Shown piece after piece: positions 1-8,049 of a stretch of 64,000 nt of DNA (the first letter of the stretch is position 1; every line of letters starts with the position of its first letter). The notes beneath the pieces are model-generated. The model saw only the letters and a program-made list of their open reading frames with translations, ran no database searches and was not told the DNA's origin. The DNA lies in NCBI GenBank assembly GCA_041661665.1, contig JBAZTW010000007.1, positions 4,625 through 68,624 of the forward strand. Reading direction: 5' to 3'. The position numbers and the translations under genes are program-made. This DNA is from GWC2-45-44 sp041661665 (GTDB lineage: Bacteria; Planctomycetota; Phycisphaerae; Sedimentisphaerales; UBA12454).

Positions 1-278
1 TCAAAATTTTTCTCGCCTGCAAACATCCCTGCCGTTACTTTCGCCAGGTTGTCATCAAATTCGACAGCGATTACTTTGCCTGCTCTTTTAATGAGTTCGC
101 CGGTAAGCGAGCCTGTGCCTGTGCCGACTTCCAGAACGATATCGTTCTGATTTATATGGGCATTTGTGAGCAAAAACTGCATAAGATTCAGGTCGATGAG
201 GAAATTCTGGCCAAGCCGATGGTTGGGTTCAACTCCCATTGAGGTAAGTATTTTTTGTATGTCGGTTTTTGTCTGCAT
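1..278 (-). CDS. rsmA: 16S rRNA adenine dimethyltransferase RsmA (KsgA), N-terminal part
   Basis: Only the first 92 codons lie in the window; the gene runs off the left edge. RsmA dimethylates two adjacent adenines in the 3'-terminal hairpin of 16S rRNA during small-subunit assembly, using S-adenosylmethionine. Visible family features are NHRLGQNFL at about residues 19-27, the SAM-binding motif I VLEVGTGTGSLT at about 48-59, and the acidic end of the second strand, VIAVEFD, at about 68-74. The ATG at 276-278 is the first in frame and gives the usual short lead before the HRLGQNFL block. No strong Shine-Dalgarno sequence is seen. It is transcribed away from the tmRNA gene. The assignment is firm although most of the protein is missing. 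Confidence 0.93.
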   Translation of the reverse strand, partial: MQTKTDIQKILTSMGVEPNHRLGQNFLIDLNLMQFLLTNAHINQNDIVLEVGTGTGSLTGELIKRAGKVIAVEFDDNLAKVTAGMFAGEKNF

Positions 279-343
279 TGTTTGGTTTTTAATGGATTAA
301 AATACCGTTTTAAGCCTAATGTGAAATGGTGTGGATTTCAAAC

Positions 344-375
344 AAAAAAAGGCCTGTCGAAACAGACCTTTTTTT
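344..375. terminator. Bidirectional hairpin flanked by A and T runs
   Basis: Seven A, then AGGCCTGT, loop CGAA, ACAGACCT and a T run. The stem has one mismatch, and the A and T tracts make it terminator-like on both strands. It lies upstream of rsmA, so it may insulate rsmA from transcription coming from the right. Confidence 0.55.
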
Positions 376-660
376 AAAGCATAGAAACCTCCGCCTGTGC
401 CGATGAAAGGCTATTTAAAGAACCCAGTATTGTCAAAGTGGGTAGTCGGCTTTTTACCGTCCGAATGTCCTGTCGAGCAGGCTTGTCCGAACCGGCAGGT
501 TCCGACTTCCCTGAATAAGGGTTATAGATTCTTCAAATATTTTCCTTCCTGTCGAACACCGCAGGGGAAACCTTGCTATCCTATTATATCGAAAACCAAC
601 GGCTATTTCAATGAATTTTTTCAGTTAATATCGCCAGGCGATTCATAAATACAGTTGCTC

Positions 661-689
661 TGGACTTTTATGTTTATATTTGATATAAT
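661..689 (+). promoter_or_regulatory. Candidate promoter for the tmRNA precursor
   Basis: TGGACT (661-666), a 17-base spacer, and a perfect TATAAT (684-689). Transcription would start near 696, about 80 bases before the mature 5' end of tmRNA, which would require the usual 5' processing. Inferred from sequence only. Confidence 0.4.
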
Positions 690-777
690 GCTATTGTATA
701 TATAAATGCGGCAAGGCTCTTCAAAAATCGGGTCTTGTTTCTTATTTAGATATTAGAATTTAGTATTTTCTACTGTC

Positions 778-1126
778 GGGGGCGAAAGGCTTCGACCGGA
801 CGGGTAGAGAAGCAGGTTGCATATCCAGGACGTCGGTTGGCCTGGCTAATCATCCGACACAAATTTAATTGGCAACTACCAATTACAAATGGCTGCTTAA
901 ATAGCGGCCCGTCCTGTGGGATCGCTCCTGCCGGTTTCACAAGGGCGCCGAAATGCGGGATGGCTTTGCAAGGCCGTTTGTCCAAGCAAAGTAAGAAACT
1001 ACAAACTGGCTGAGTTGAAAGTCTGTTATTCGACGTTCAGCGAGGCGAGAACCAAATGAATAACTATGTATGTAGATGCCTGTTTTGAAACGTTTCGGGA
1101 CGCGGGTTCGAATCCCGCCGCCTCCA
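778..1126 (+). ncRNA. ssrA: tmRNA (transfer-messenger RNA)
   Basis: tmRNA rescues ribosomes stalled on broken mRNAs and tags the nascent peptide for proteolysis. The 5' end GGGGGCG (778-784) pairs over all seven positions with CGCCTCC (1119-1125), followed by discriminator A1126; CCA is not encoded. Both tRNA-like hallmarks are present: GGCTTCGAC just inside the 5' end and GGACGCGGGTTCGAATCCC in the T arm near the 3' end. A GCTTAAATAG segment at 895-904 matches the usual end of a tag reading frame. Reading back from that TAA gives a tag ending Met-Ala-Ala. The most likely frame is Gly-Asn-Tyr-Gln-Leu-Gln-Met-Ala-Ala with GGC (873-875) as resume codon, but the resume codon is inferred. The length of 349 bases is normal for a one-piece tmRNA. 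Confidence 0.93.
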
Positions 1127-1183
1127 TTTTGCGGCATTTGCCGCAAAATGTCCTGAGCAAGCGCAGCGCGTCGAAGGGCTGTT

Positions 1184-1459
1184 ATGTGGTATGTATATAT
1201 CCTCAAATGTTCGGATGGTAGCTATTACGTTGGGCATACCGATTCTGTCGAAAGCAGAGTTGAAAGGCACAATGCCGGTCAAGCTGCACAATGGACTGCT
1301 TGCAGATTACCAGTCAGATTGGTTTTTAAGGAAGTTCAACCAACAGAACAGCAGGCGATGAAACGTGAAATCCAAATCAAAAGATGGTCACGGCAAAAAA
1401 AAGAGGCTCTTGTTGCCGGCGATTTTTTAACTCTTAAAGTTTTAAGTAAATCAAGATAA
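1184..1459 (+). CDS. GIY-YIG nuclease superfamily protein (UPF0213/YhbQ type)
   Basis: A 91-residue single-domain protein of the GIY-YIG endonuclease fold. The two signature strands are WYVYILKC at residues 2-9 and YYVGHT at about 14-19. The conserved arginine-containing helix (VESRVERHN) and the segment HNAGQAAQWT follow, as in the YhbQ/UPF0213 group. The cellular role of these stand-alone proteins is not settled; a nuclease role in DNA repair or exchange is plausible from the fold alone. The gene starts 57 bases after the tmRNA, and a copy of the TCCTGAGC..TCGAAGG repeat (1151-1178) fills most of that gap. It is followed by a bidirectional terminator. Confidence 0.85.
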   Translation: MWYVYILKCSDGSYYVGHTDSVESRVERHNAGQAAQWTACRLPVRLVFKEVQPTEQQAMKREIQIKRWSRQKKEALVAGDFLTLKVLSKSR

Positions 1460-1461
1460 TA

Positions 1462-1491
1462 AAAAAACCGCCGGTGATGCCGACGGTTTGG
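1462..1491. terminator. Bidirectional terminator between converging genes
   Basis: AAACCG (1465-1470) and CGGTTT (1484-1489) form the outer stem, with CGG/CCG pairing inside around loop TGATG. It sits between two convergent genes and can serve both. Confidence 0.75.
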
Positions 1492-1518
1492 TGTAATAAA
1501 TTGAGGAGATAAGCAGAA

Positions 1519-2274
1519 CTATTTCTTTTCTTCGCCCATAAGTTTCACAATAGTCGGCTCCATAGCTTCTGCCCATATCCGATAACCATTTTCATTCGGG
1601 TGCAGCAGGTCCGGCATTACCTCTCGAGTAAGCACACGCTTCTTGTTCAAAAACTTTTTATTTATATCCAAATAGAATATCATTTTGTTGTCAGCGATTT
1701 TCAATACGCGTTGGCTTGCCTTGTTATTCTTTGCCACCTGCGGACTGGGTATGATGCCGCCTCGCGGGAAAATCGCAAGTACCAAAACCTTAGTCTGGGG
1801 CAGTTTAGTTCTCAACTGGCAAACGACAGCCTTGATGCCGTCGGCAATTTGCCTGGCGGTATTATCGTCGCCATTGGAATTATTTGTTCCAATCATTATT
1901 ACTGCCAGCTTCGGCTTGATGCCGTCAATTTCGCCGTTTTGCAGCCGCCACAAAACGTGCTGAGTGCGGTCGCCGCTAAAGCCCATATTCACGGCATTGC
2001 GCGGAGCATAATATTTATCCCACACATATTTGCCGGATGTTTCCCAGCCGTGCGTAATGGAATCGCCAATCATCAATAGGTCAACATTGCCCTGTTTGAC
2101 TCTGTCAACAACAGCCTGATGACGCGGCATCCACCAATCTACATCAGGTCTCGCCACAGGCGTAACCGCGTCATGCGAGCCGATGTTCACATCGCAGGGA
2201 TTGACTGCTGCCTGACAGATGCTGCCATACAAAATTGCTGTAACAATTAACGACAAAGACAAAAACTTTTTCAT
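1519..2274 (-). CDS. Exported SGNH/GDSL-family hydrolase (PAF-acetylhydrolase-like)
   Basis: A secreted esterase-type hydrolase of 251 residues. The N-terminus, MKKFLSLSLIVTAILYG then a small-residue stretch before CQAA, is a signal peptide. Mature-protein blocks match the SGNH fold: MIGDSITHGWE (block I, nucleophile Ser), a GFSGDRTQ segment carrying the block II Gly, MIGTNNSN (block III Asn) and DLLHPNENGY (block V, catalytic Asp and His). This order and spacing resemble the PAF-acetylhydrolase IB/rhamnogalacturonan acetylesterase-like groups, so the substrate may be an acetylated sugar or lipid; this cannot be told from sequence. The start at 2274 is preferred over an in-frame ATG at 2304 because it opens the signal peptide and has AAAGGAT upstream. 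Confidence 0.85.
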   Translation of the reverse strand: MKKFLSLSLIVTAILYGSICQAAVNPCDVNIGSHDAVTPVARPDVDWWMPRHQAVVDRVKQGNVDLLMIGDSITHGWETSGKYVWDKYYAPRNAVNMGFSGDRTQHVLWRLQNGEIDGIKPKLAVIMIGTNNSNGDDNTARQIADGIKAVVCQLRTKLPQTKVLVLAIFPRGGIIPSPQVAKNNKASQRVLKIADNKMIFYLDINKKFLNKKRVLTREVMPDLLHPNENGYRIWAEAMEPTIVKLMGEEKK

Positions 2275-2312
2275 AACGAATCCTTTCAAAAAATCAAACG
2301 ACAAAATTGTTA

Positions 2313-2975
2313 TTAATCAACAATTTCCGCACGCAGAACAAGAAAAAACATATCATCGCCAATTTGCGTCTGCGCAACTATAACAGGTTTTTGAGCGGAA
2401 ACAATAGTTGTATTTTGATAACTAACGGAACCAGTGTTCGGCGAATCTTTATCTTTAATCTCGCCGTATACAAAATCGGAACCAAATGACCAATTCACCC
2501 GCACCTGTTTGTTGTTTTCCAAAACACCTGACCATGTACGGAAATTTACTCTTTGCCCATAATTACTCTCATAACCTTTCGAATTGGTAAAATATACTCT
2601 GTTACTGAATTCATTTTTAACTTCATTCAGAACCATAGCGCGGGTTGTTGCGGAAACCACTACCTTGCCATTATTAGGCTCACCAAGGCACCACAGCAGG
2701 TTCATTATCGAAACATTTTCCTTATCCTTTTCCGAAAGCGGCTTTACACCCGATTCATACAAAGCATCGGCGGATACCCGAACAAGCCAGGCATCGACAA
2801 TCACACTGCGATTATCCGGCTTTTCCTTCTTCGGCTCCTCGACGCAGCTTGCAGAAACAGTACTTCTGCAATTATCTGGTTTTACCTCTCTCCCCATATC
2901 CCTACTTCTTTCTACTGCTGCAAAAACAATTGAACTAACCACCAAAACACACAACAAAACAAATAGCTTTTTCAT
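2313..2975 (-). CDS. Exported protein of unknown function
   Basis: A 220-residue protein that I do not recognise with confidence. The N-terminus MKKLFVLLCVLVVSSIVFAA is a clear signal peptide with a cleavage site near AAVE. The following 30 residues are polar with two cysteines. The rest alternates short hydrophobic and polar strands, ending VIVAQTQIGDDMFFLVLRA. The segment starting VDAWLVRVSADAL and this ending are faintly reminiscent of secretin-type or other beta-rich planctomycete export-system proteins, but this is not strong enough for a name. GAGAGG lies upstream of the ATG. It follows the 142-residue membrane protein gene on the same strand and may share its transcript. Confidence 0.65.
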   Translation of the reverse strand: MKKLFVLLCVLVVSSIVFAAVERSRDMGREVKPDNCRSTVSASCVEEPKKEKPDNRSVIVDAWLVRVSADALYESGVKPLSEKDKENVSIMNLLWCLGEPNNGKVVVSATTRAMVLNEVKNEFSNRVYFTNSKGYESNYGQRVNFRTWSGVLENNKQVRVNWSFGSDFVYGEIKDKDSPNTGSVSYQNTTIVSAQKPVIVAQTQIGDDMFFLVLRAEIVD

Positions 2976-2997
2976 AATTCGTACCTCTCAAATTAAA

Positions 2998-3426
2998 TTA
3001 TTTTTTTGTTTGAGCTTGCTTAACTAAACGGGACAAGGCTCCCTCACACCTAAATGTCTCAAGTTTTTGAATATCCACCAGAGCATCAGTCACTTGAGAA
3101 GACATACTTGAATTAGAAGGATAAAGATTTCTATAAGTTTTAGCTTCCCTTAGAGCATAATAGCAAAAATCATTCTTTGGGAATTTAGAATTTTTGAGAC
3201 CAAGCAATTCGCTGTCAATTCCTTCCTCCAAAAAACTAACCGCATTATCCGATTCGCCAAGACGCAGCTTGCTGGCCAAAACCAGTCGCCAGTTCAAAGT
3301 TTCCGCATCTTGCATTGTTAATAGTGAAAATACATGTTTGTAATATAAATATGATGAACCCAAAAAACCAACAACTCCCCCTAAAATAAATACTGCTACA
3401 ATTATTATTAACCTCTTTGCCCGCAT
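2998..3426 (-). CDS. Small protein with N-terminal membrane anchor
   Basis: A 142-residue protein of unknown function. Residues 4-26 (RLIIIVAVFILGGVVGFLGS and on) form one transmembrane helix after a basic start, so the remaining helical, charged domain probably lies in the periplasm. That domain contains several possible short helical repeats but no motif I can name. AAGGAG stands seven bases before the ATG at 3426, which decides this start over an upstream in-frame ATG at 3444. It lies 23 bases after pdxB in the same direction, so it may be co-transcribed with it. Confidence 0.65.
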   Translation of the reverse strand: MRAKRLIIIVAVFILGGVVGFLGSSYLYYKHVFSLLTMQDAETLNWRLVLASKLRLGESDNAVSFLEEGIDSELLGLKNSKFPKNDFCYYALREAKTYRNLYPSNSSMSSQVTDALVDIQKLETFRCEGALSRLVKQAQTKK

Positions 3427-3449
3427 CGTTAACTCCTTTATCACAATTC

Positions 3450-4580
3450 TTAAATTGTCTTAAAACCCAATCCCTCAAAAACGCTTTTGAGGCTCGCATC
3501 ATTGACAGAAATAGTCGTATTCTGAAATTCTCTGCGGACAGGATAATTCTTCCGCAAACCATCAAAAAACGCCCCGCGCTTATCGGCAGGCTCATTTTTC
3601 AGCCATCGCAGAGCAGCATCGTCTTTTCTAATATCATAGAGACTGCTGACGGCAAAACGTAACGGTTTTTTTTCATTATTTTTAATAAAAATTTCAGAAA
3701 TCTGCGGCCTCGGCAGAAAATCCCCGATTTTTTGCGTTATTTCAACGCCAAAGTGCCTGCAAAACGCCTCATAAATCATAATCATACCGGCAACCTTGCC
3801 ATCATAAGAATAGCCTGCAATATGCGGCGTGGCAAAATCAACCATATCGAGCAATTCGGAATCTATATTCGGCTCATTCTCCCAGACATCCAAAACCACC
3901 GCAGTAAATTTGCCGCTGCTGATTGCATTTTTCAATGCGTTCGTATCGTGAACTTTGCCGCGAGAGGAATTTATAAAAATTGCGCCCTTTTTTAGTGATT
4001 TTAAAAACGCCTCATCAGCCAAATGGAAAGTTTTGTCTATGCCATCAGAAATCAAAGGCGTATGACAGGTTACAATATCGCAATCGAAAATTTCTTTGAG
4101 CGTCCGATATTTTTTATCACCCGTTTTTCTCGCTAAAGGCGGGTCATTCAAAACCACTTTCATTCCGAGAGCTTTTGCTTTTTTCTCCACCCTGCTGCCG
4201 ACATTGCCGACGCCGATAATGCCGATGGATTTTTTTGTAACGTCAAAATTATATTTGTCGGCCAAATTTAAAATCGCCGAGGTGATATACTCCGAAACAG
4301 AATTAGCGTTTGAACCCGGCGCCGAGGAAAAACCTATATTATTTTTCGCCAGATAATCAATATCGATATGCTCAAAGCCTATTGTGGCCGTAGCGACAAA
4401 TTTTACATTTGTGCCGGCCAGCAATTCTTCGTTCACCTTTGTTATACTGCGAACCAGCAGAGCATCGGCGTCTTTTAGGATTTCATTGGAAATTTTCCGC
4501 CCGTGACAGGTTTGGCAATCGCCCGCCGAGCTGAAACATTCTTTTACAAACGGTATATTTTCATCAGCTATAATCTTCAT
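3450..4580 (-). CDS. pdxB: 4-phosphoerythronate dehydrogenase-like 2-hydroxyacid dehydrogenase
   Basis: PdxB oxidises 4-phosphoerythronate in the deoxyxylulose-dependent route to pyridoxal phosphate. The 376-residue protein opens with MKIIADENIPFVKE, typical of PdxB. It has the D-2-hydroxyacid dehydrogenase layout: a flanking N-terminal domain, an NAD-binding fold with IGIIGVGNVGSRV at about 117-129, substrate loops SSAPGSNANSVSEY and CHTPLISDG, NSSRGKV, then the catalytic Glu in DVWENEPNID and His in TPHIAGYSYDGK. The C-terminal dimerisation region of PdxB is present but divergent. A TATAAT box ends seven bases before the ATG, so the message may be leaderless; there is no Shine-Dalgarno sequence. 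glyA and a class V aminotransferase elsewhere in the window fit the same serine/B6 area of metabolism. Confidence 0.85.
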   Translation of the reverse strand: MKIIADENIPFVKECFSSAGDCQTCHGRKISNEILKDADALLVRSITKVNEELLAGTNVKFVATATIGFEHIDIDYLAKNNIGFSSAPGSNANSVSEYITSAILNLADKYNFDVTKKSIGIIGVGNVGSRVEKKAKALGMKVVLNDPPLARKTGDKKYRTLKEIFDCDIVTCHTPLISDGIDKTFHLADEAFLKSLKKGAIFINSSRGKVHDTNALKNAISSGKFTAVVLDVWENEPNIDSELLDMVDFATPHIAGYSYDGKVAGMIMIYEAFCRHFGVEITQKIGDFLPRPQISEIFIKNNEKKPLRFAVSSLYDIRKDDAALRWLKNEPADKRGAFFDGLRKNYPVRREFQNTTISVNDASLKSVFEGLGFKTI

Positions 4581-4587
4581 AGCCGGC

Positions 4588-4593
4588 ATTATA
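4588..4593 (-). promoter_or_regulatory. -10 box immediately upstream of pdxB
   Basis: On the minus strand a perfect TATAAT is followed by seven bases and then the pdxB ATG. The predicted transcription start coincides with the start codon. No good -35 match is visible. Confidence 0.4.
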
Positions 4594-4788
4594 AACACAG
4601 AAAACGCAGAGTTCACGAAGAAATTATAAACTAAGAGCTTTTAACGCTTGTTCTATTGTCATACATCTTATTCTTATCAGGGGGTACGATGTTCCCTGGC
4701 TATGACAAGCCCAATACCCTAATCTTCTTGACTTTAGTCGTTTATGGACTTAAAGTTAGGCACGCTAAAACTTTAGGAAAGGCTTTCG

Positions 4789-6414
4789 ATGGCACAAACC
4801 AGATTCGCACCATCACCAACCGGCTATCTCCACGTCGGAGGGGCGAGAATCGCTCTGTTCGACCTGATATGGGCGAGAAAAACGGGCGGAAAATTCACCC
4901 TCCGAATCGAAGATACCGACCAGACCCGAAACAGTCCCACAGCGGCTGAGCAGGTTATGGCGGATTTGAAGTGGCTCGGTCTGCAATGGGACTTCGGCCC
5001 CAAAGTCGGCGGGCCTGCGGAGCCATACTATCAATCGCAGCGAAGAGATATTTACGACAAATACATCAACCTGCTCATCGAACAGGGCAAGGCATATTAC
5101 TGTTTCGACACTTCGGAAGAATTGGAGGCGATGCGGAAAAAAGCAACAGCGGAGAAGAAAAATTTTCTCTACCTGCGGCCGGAGAAATTCCCAACAGTTG
5201 CGGATGTCGAAAAAGCACGCAGCGAAGGCAGGCCGGTTGTTGTGCGATTCTGTATGACCAACGATGAGATTGTCATCAACGAAATTATACGAGGCGAAGT
5301 TAAATTCGCAGGCAGCGACCTCAGCGATTTTATCATACAAAAAAGCGACGGCTTTCCGACTTATCATTTTGCATGTGTTGTCGATGATGAACTGATGGGC
5401 GTTGACTGCGTAATCAGAGGGCAGGAACATCTGATGAACACGCCAGGCCACATTATGCTGCAAAAAGCTCTCGGCTTCAGAACGCCGATTTATGCGCATC
5501 TGCCTGTAACGATGAATCAATCGGGCGGAAAAATGTCAAAACGCGACCGCGCCAAAGTTTTGAAGGAAGCGATAAAGGCAAAACCCCAGCTTGATTTGGA
5601 AAAATTAGCTTCTGTCGGCGGAATTTTAAAAACTGATATTGAAAGTTTTCTCAAAGGCGACAGCACGCCTGATACTCCCGCGGTGAACGCGATGGCGGAA
5701 TTTCTCGGCATCGAACTGCCGGAGGTTAATGTTGTTGATTTCTTTAAAAGCGGCTATCTGCCGGAGGCTCTGATAAATTTCATCGCCCTTTTGGGTTACA
5801 ATCCCGGATTTGATAAGGAAATTTTAACTATTGATGAGCTTATCGAAAGTTTCGACCCGGCTCGATTCAATAAGACAAACAGCCTGTTTGACCGTAAGAA
5901 ACTGCTTGCGTTCAATACCGAACATATAAAACTTTTGAGCGAAGACAAACTCTTAAGCAGGTATAAGGATTTTCTTAAAGGAACAAATTCAATCGCCGCA
6001 AACGCTGACGATAAATTACTTTTGAGGATTTTGAAAGCTTCAGCAGGCGCAAGAACGCTTGCGGAAATTGAGCATAAGAGCAGATTTATTTTTACCCCAG
6101 GCGACAAAATCGCTTATGACCAGAAGGATGTCGAAAAAGTTCTTTTGAAAAACAATGGCGAAGGTTTGGCGATGCTGGCCGAATTGAAAAATCATTTTGC
6201 CAAACTTGAAGTGATAAGCGAGCAGGCGATAGAGACAATGCTTCGCGGACTCGCTGAAGCAAAACAGGTTGGTCTTGGTAAAGTTGCTCAGCCTTTGCGA
6301 GTCGCAATAAGCGGCACAACTATTTCCCTGCCGATTTTTGAATCAATTGACATACTTGGAATAAAAGAAACATTAAAAAGAATTGACGGAACTATTCTTA
6401 AATTTAGTTTGTAG
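4789..6414 (+). CDS. gltX: Glutamyl-tRNA synthetase
   Basis: A class I aminoacyl-tRNA synthetase that charges tRNA-Glu, and in many bacteria also tRNA-Gln. The HIGH motif appears as TRFAPSPTGYLHVGGARIA at residues 4-22 and the KMSKS motif as KMSKRDRAK at about 248-256. DTDQTR and QSQR blocks are also as in the family. At 541 residues it is longer than the usual 470-490 because about 60-70 extra residues lie between KMSKR and SGYLPEALINF, a position where other bacterial GluRS have only a few. From memory, planctomycetal GluRS share such an insert. AGGAAAGG lies upstream of the ATG. It is first in a same-strand row with the PfkB kinase, thpR and recA. Confidence 0.95.
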   Translation: MAQTRFAPSPTGYLHVGGARIALFDLIWARKTGGKFTLRIEDTDQTRNSPTAAEQVMADLKWLGLQWDFGPKVGGPAEPYYQSQRRDIYDKYINLLIEQGKAYYCFDTSEELEAMRKKATAEKKNFLYLRPEKFPTVADVEKARSEGRPVVVRFCMTNDEIVINEIIRGEVKFAGSDLSDFIIQKSDGFPTYHFACVVDDELMGVDCVIRGQEHLMNTPGHIMLQKALGFRTPIYAHLPVTMNQSGGKMSKRDRAKVLKEAIKAKPQLDLEKLASVGGILKTDIESFLKGDSTPDTPAVNAMAEFLGIELPEVNVVDFFKSGYLPEALINFIALLGYNPGFDKEILTIDELIESFDPARFNKTNSLFDRKKLLAFNTEHIKLLSEDKLLSRYKDFLKGTNSIAANADDKLLLRILKASAGARTLAEIEHKSRFIFTPGDKIAYDQKDVEKVLLKNNGEGLAMLAELKNHFAKLEVISEQAIETMLRGLAEAKQVGLGKVAQPLRVAISGTTISLPIFESIDILGIKETLKRIDGTILKFSL

Positions 6415-6465
6415 GGTGGACAGCTTGCCTGCCCTGAGCTTCGTCGAAGGGGCTGTCCACGCGAT
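6413..6465 (+). repeat. Dispersed repeat GTAGGGTGG..CCACGCG with embedded TCGAAGG box
   Basis: GTAGGGTGGACAGC at the left and GCTGTCCACGCG at the right form an inverted pair, with CCCTGAGCTTCGTCGAAGG inserted between them. Related units occur at 9402-9432, 9522-9550, about 49694-49776 and 56838-56885. Confidence 0.7.
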
Positions 6466-6495
6466 TTTATTTTTGATATTAATAAGGAGTACGAT

Positions 6496-7398
6496 ATGTC
6501 TTTACTGGTAACCGGTTCGATAGGGATTGATACGGTAGTAACGCCGTTCGGCAAGAGCGAAAACTGCATCGGCGGCTCGGCGGTTTATTTCAGTATGGCC
6601 GCAAGTTTCTTTACTCCTGTACGATTCGTCGGCGTTATCGGAGATGACTGCCCATTCGATTTGGCGAAGGTTTTCGCAGGCAGAAACGTCGATTTGGCTG
6701 GCCTGGAAGTTCGTCGCGGCAGCAAGACGTTCCGCTGGAAAGGCTCCTATCAGGGCGATATGAGCCAGGCGATTACCGATTGTCTGGAACTTAATGTTTT
6801 GTCGGAACATCCGCCTGTTGTGCCGGAGCAATTCAGAGACAGCGAATTTGTCTTCCTGGCAAATACGCATCCGACGCTGCAGATTCAGCTTTTGGAACAG
6901 TTGAAAAGTCCCAAATTTGTCGTCGCTGATACGATGAATTGCTGGATTGACAGGCAGACAGATGAATTAAAAAGACTGTTGAGTAAAATTAATGTTCTTA
7001 TTCTTAATGAGGGTGAGGCGAAAATGCTCACCAGGAACGATAACCTGGCGATTGCCGCTGATGAGCTTCGCAAGCTGGGGCCTAAATTTGTGGTTATCAA
7101 AAAAGGAGCCGATGGCTCAATGCTCGTTGGCGAAAATGAATTTTTTATGCTGCCGGGCTTTCCCTCCAGGGAAGTAAAAGACCCGACCGGCGCGGGCGAT
7201 TCCTTTGCAGGGGCTTTTATGGGCTATTTAGCCTCAGTCGGCAAGACCGACGCGAAACTTATGCGAACTGCGATTGCTTACGGAACGGTAACCGCTTCGC
7301 TGGTGATTGAAGGGTTTTCAATGTCGTCAATCGCTGCTATAAGCAAGACTGTCATAGATGCCAGACTTGCGCAGCTTAGAAAAATGACAGAATTTTAA
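6496..7398 (+). CDS. PfkB-family carbohydrate/nucleoside kinase
   Basis: A 300-residue ribokinase-fold kinase. The N-terminal part has the substrate-side glycines (IGGSAVYFSMAASFF at about 26-40), and the C-terminal signature DPTGAGDSFAGAF at about 229-241 carries the catalytic Asp of the PfkB family. NEGEAKML is the usual central motif, and VIKKGADGSML precedes the ATP site. Which sugar or nucleoside it phosphorylates cannot be decided; the sequence looks closer to general PfkB/adenosine-kinase-like proteins than to canonical ribokinase or fructokinase. AAGGAG lies seven bases ahead of the ATG. It sits 81 bases after gltX, the gap being taken up by a dispersed repeat. Confidence 0.88.
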   Translation: MSLLVTGSIGIDTVVTPFGKSENCIGGSAVYFSMAASFFTPVRFVGVIGDDCPFDLAKVFAGRNVDLAGLEVRRGSKTFRWKGSYQGDMSQAITDCLELNVLSEHPPVVPEQFRDSEFVFLANTHPTLQIQLLEQLKSPKFVVADTMNCWIDRQTDELKRLLSKINVLILNEGEAKMLTRNDNLAIAADELRKLGPKFVVIKKGADGSMLVGENEFFMLPGFPSREVKDPTGAGDSFAGAFMGYLASVGKTDAKLMRTAIAYGTVTASLVIEGFSMSSIAAISKTVIDARLAQLRKMTEF

Positions 7399-7466
7399 AA
7401 AAGTAATCAGAGCCGCGAAGAATTTATATTTCTTTGTGCCTTTGTGCCTTTGTGTCTGATTGTTTT

Positions 7467-8036
7467 ATGCGATTATTCATTGCCATTGATATTGATGATG
7501 CCGTCAAAGCCGCTATTGTAAAATTGCAGCAGCGGATGAAGCAAAGCCTGCGGAACGGTAACGGCCTCAAGTGGGTTGAACCAGAGCAGATGCACCTTAC
7601 GCTGAAATTTTTGGGCGAAGTGAACGATGGCAGACTCGACGAAATTGCCGAAACAATAAATATAGCCTGTTTGGAAAAAAGGGCATTTGAATTTGAGCTT
7701 TCCGCTGTTGGAACTTTCGGCAGACCATCAAAAGTCTTATGGCTCGGCAGTGAAAAGCAAAGCGGCGAACTCCTCGCCCTTGTCGATTCGGTCGAACTGG
7801 CTCTGCAGGAACTTGGATTTGAAAAGGAAAATCGGCCTTTCAGTGCGCATTTGACTTTGGCAAGGGTTAAAGATAACTGCATTGAAAAAAATCTGCGGCG
7901 AGTAGTGAACGAGAATCAGAAAGTGGAAATACCGATGGTTTTGGTTGGTTCGGTTTGTCTTTATAAAAGCCAGTTGACATTAACCGGCCCAGTCTATACC
8001 CTGTTGAGAAAAATAGAACTAAAAAAGGATTTTTGA
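7467..8036 (+). CDS. thpR: RNA 2',3'-cyclic phosphodiesterase (ThpR/LigT)
   Basis: A 2H-phosphoesterase of 189 residues. The two defining motifs are HLTLKFLG with His at 43 and HLTLARV with His at 128, the usual spacing. The N-terminus MRLFIAIDID is typical, which fixes the start at 7467 rather than at an in-frame upstream ATG at 7434 whose codons come from a repeat. The family opens 2',3'-cyclic phosphate RNA ends and can ligate tRNA halves in vitro; the cellular role is uncertain. It lies 13 bases before recA on the same strand, which suggests one transcript. Upstream is a run of the dispersed CTTTGTGCCTTTGTG type. Confidence 0.9.
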   Translation: MRLFIAIDIDDAVKAAIVKLQQRMKQSLRNGNGLKWVEPEQMHLTLKFLGEVNDGRLDEIAETINIACLEKRAFEFELSAVGTFGRPSKVLWLGSEKQSGELLALVDSVELALQELGFEKENRPFSAHLTLARVKDNCIEKNLRRVVNENQKVEIPMVLVGSVCLYKSQLTLTGPVYTLLRKIELKKDF

Positions 8037-8049
8037 GAGTGATTTACTT

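Larger units (their letters stand above)
279..777. other. Intergenic stretch between rsmA and tmRNA
   Basis: About 500 bases with no convincing gene. It holds an imperfect hairpin (344-375), a promoter-like element (661-689), and GC-rich snippets related to the dispersed repeats seen elsewhere in the window. An open frame at 397-648 has no start signal and reads like translated repeat. Confidence 0.6.

Noticed and set aside
397..648. 83-codon open frame upstream of tmRNA
   Set aside because: No ribosome binding site, unusual composition (Pro, Cys) and overlap with repeat-like DNA. It reads as translated noncoding sequence.
770..1291. Open frames on the minus strand over tmRNA and the GIY-YIG gene
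   Set aside because: They are antisense to a well-supported tmRNA and to a recognised protein family; their peptides carry no motif.
1600..2079. Long open frame antisense to the SGNH hydrolase
   Set aside because: Shadow of a strong coding gene; no start signal or recognisable protein feature.
4813..5520. Long minus-strand frame inside gltX
   Set aside because: The gltX reading frame is certain; the antisense frame has no similarity or context.
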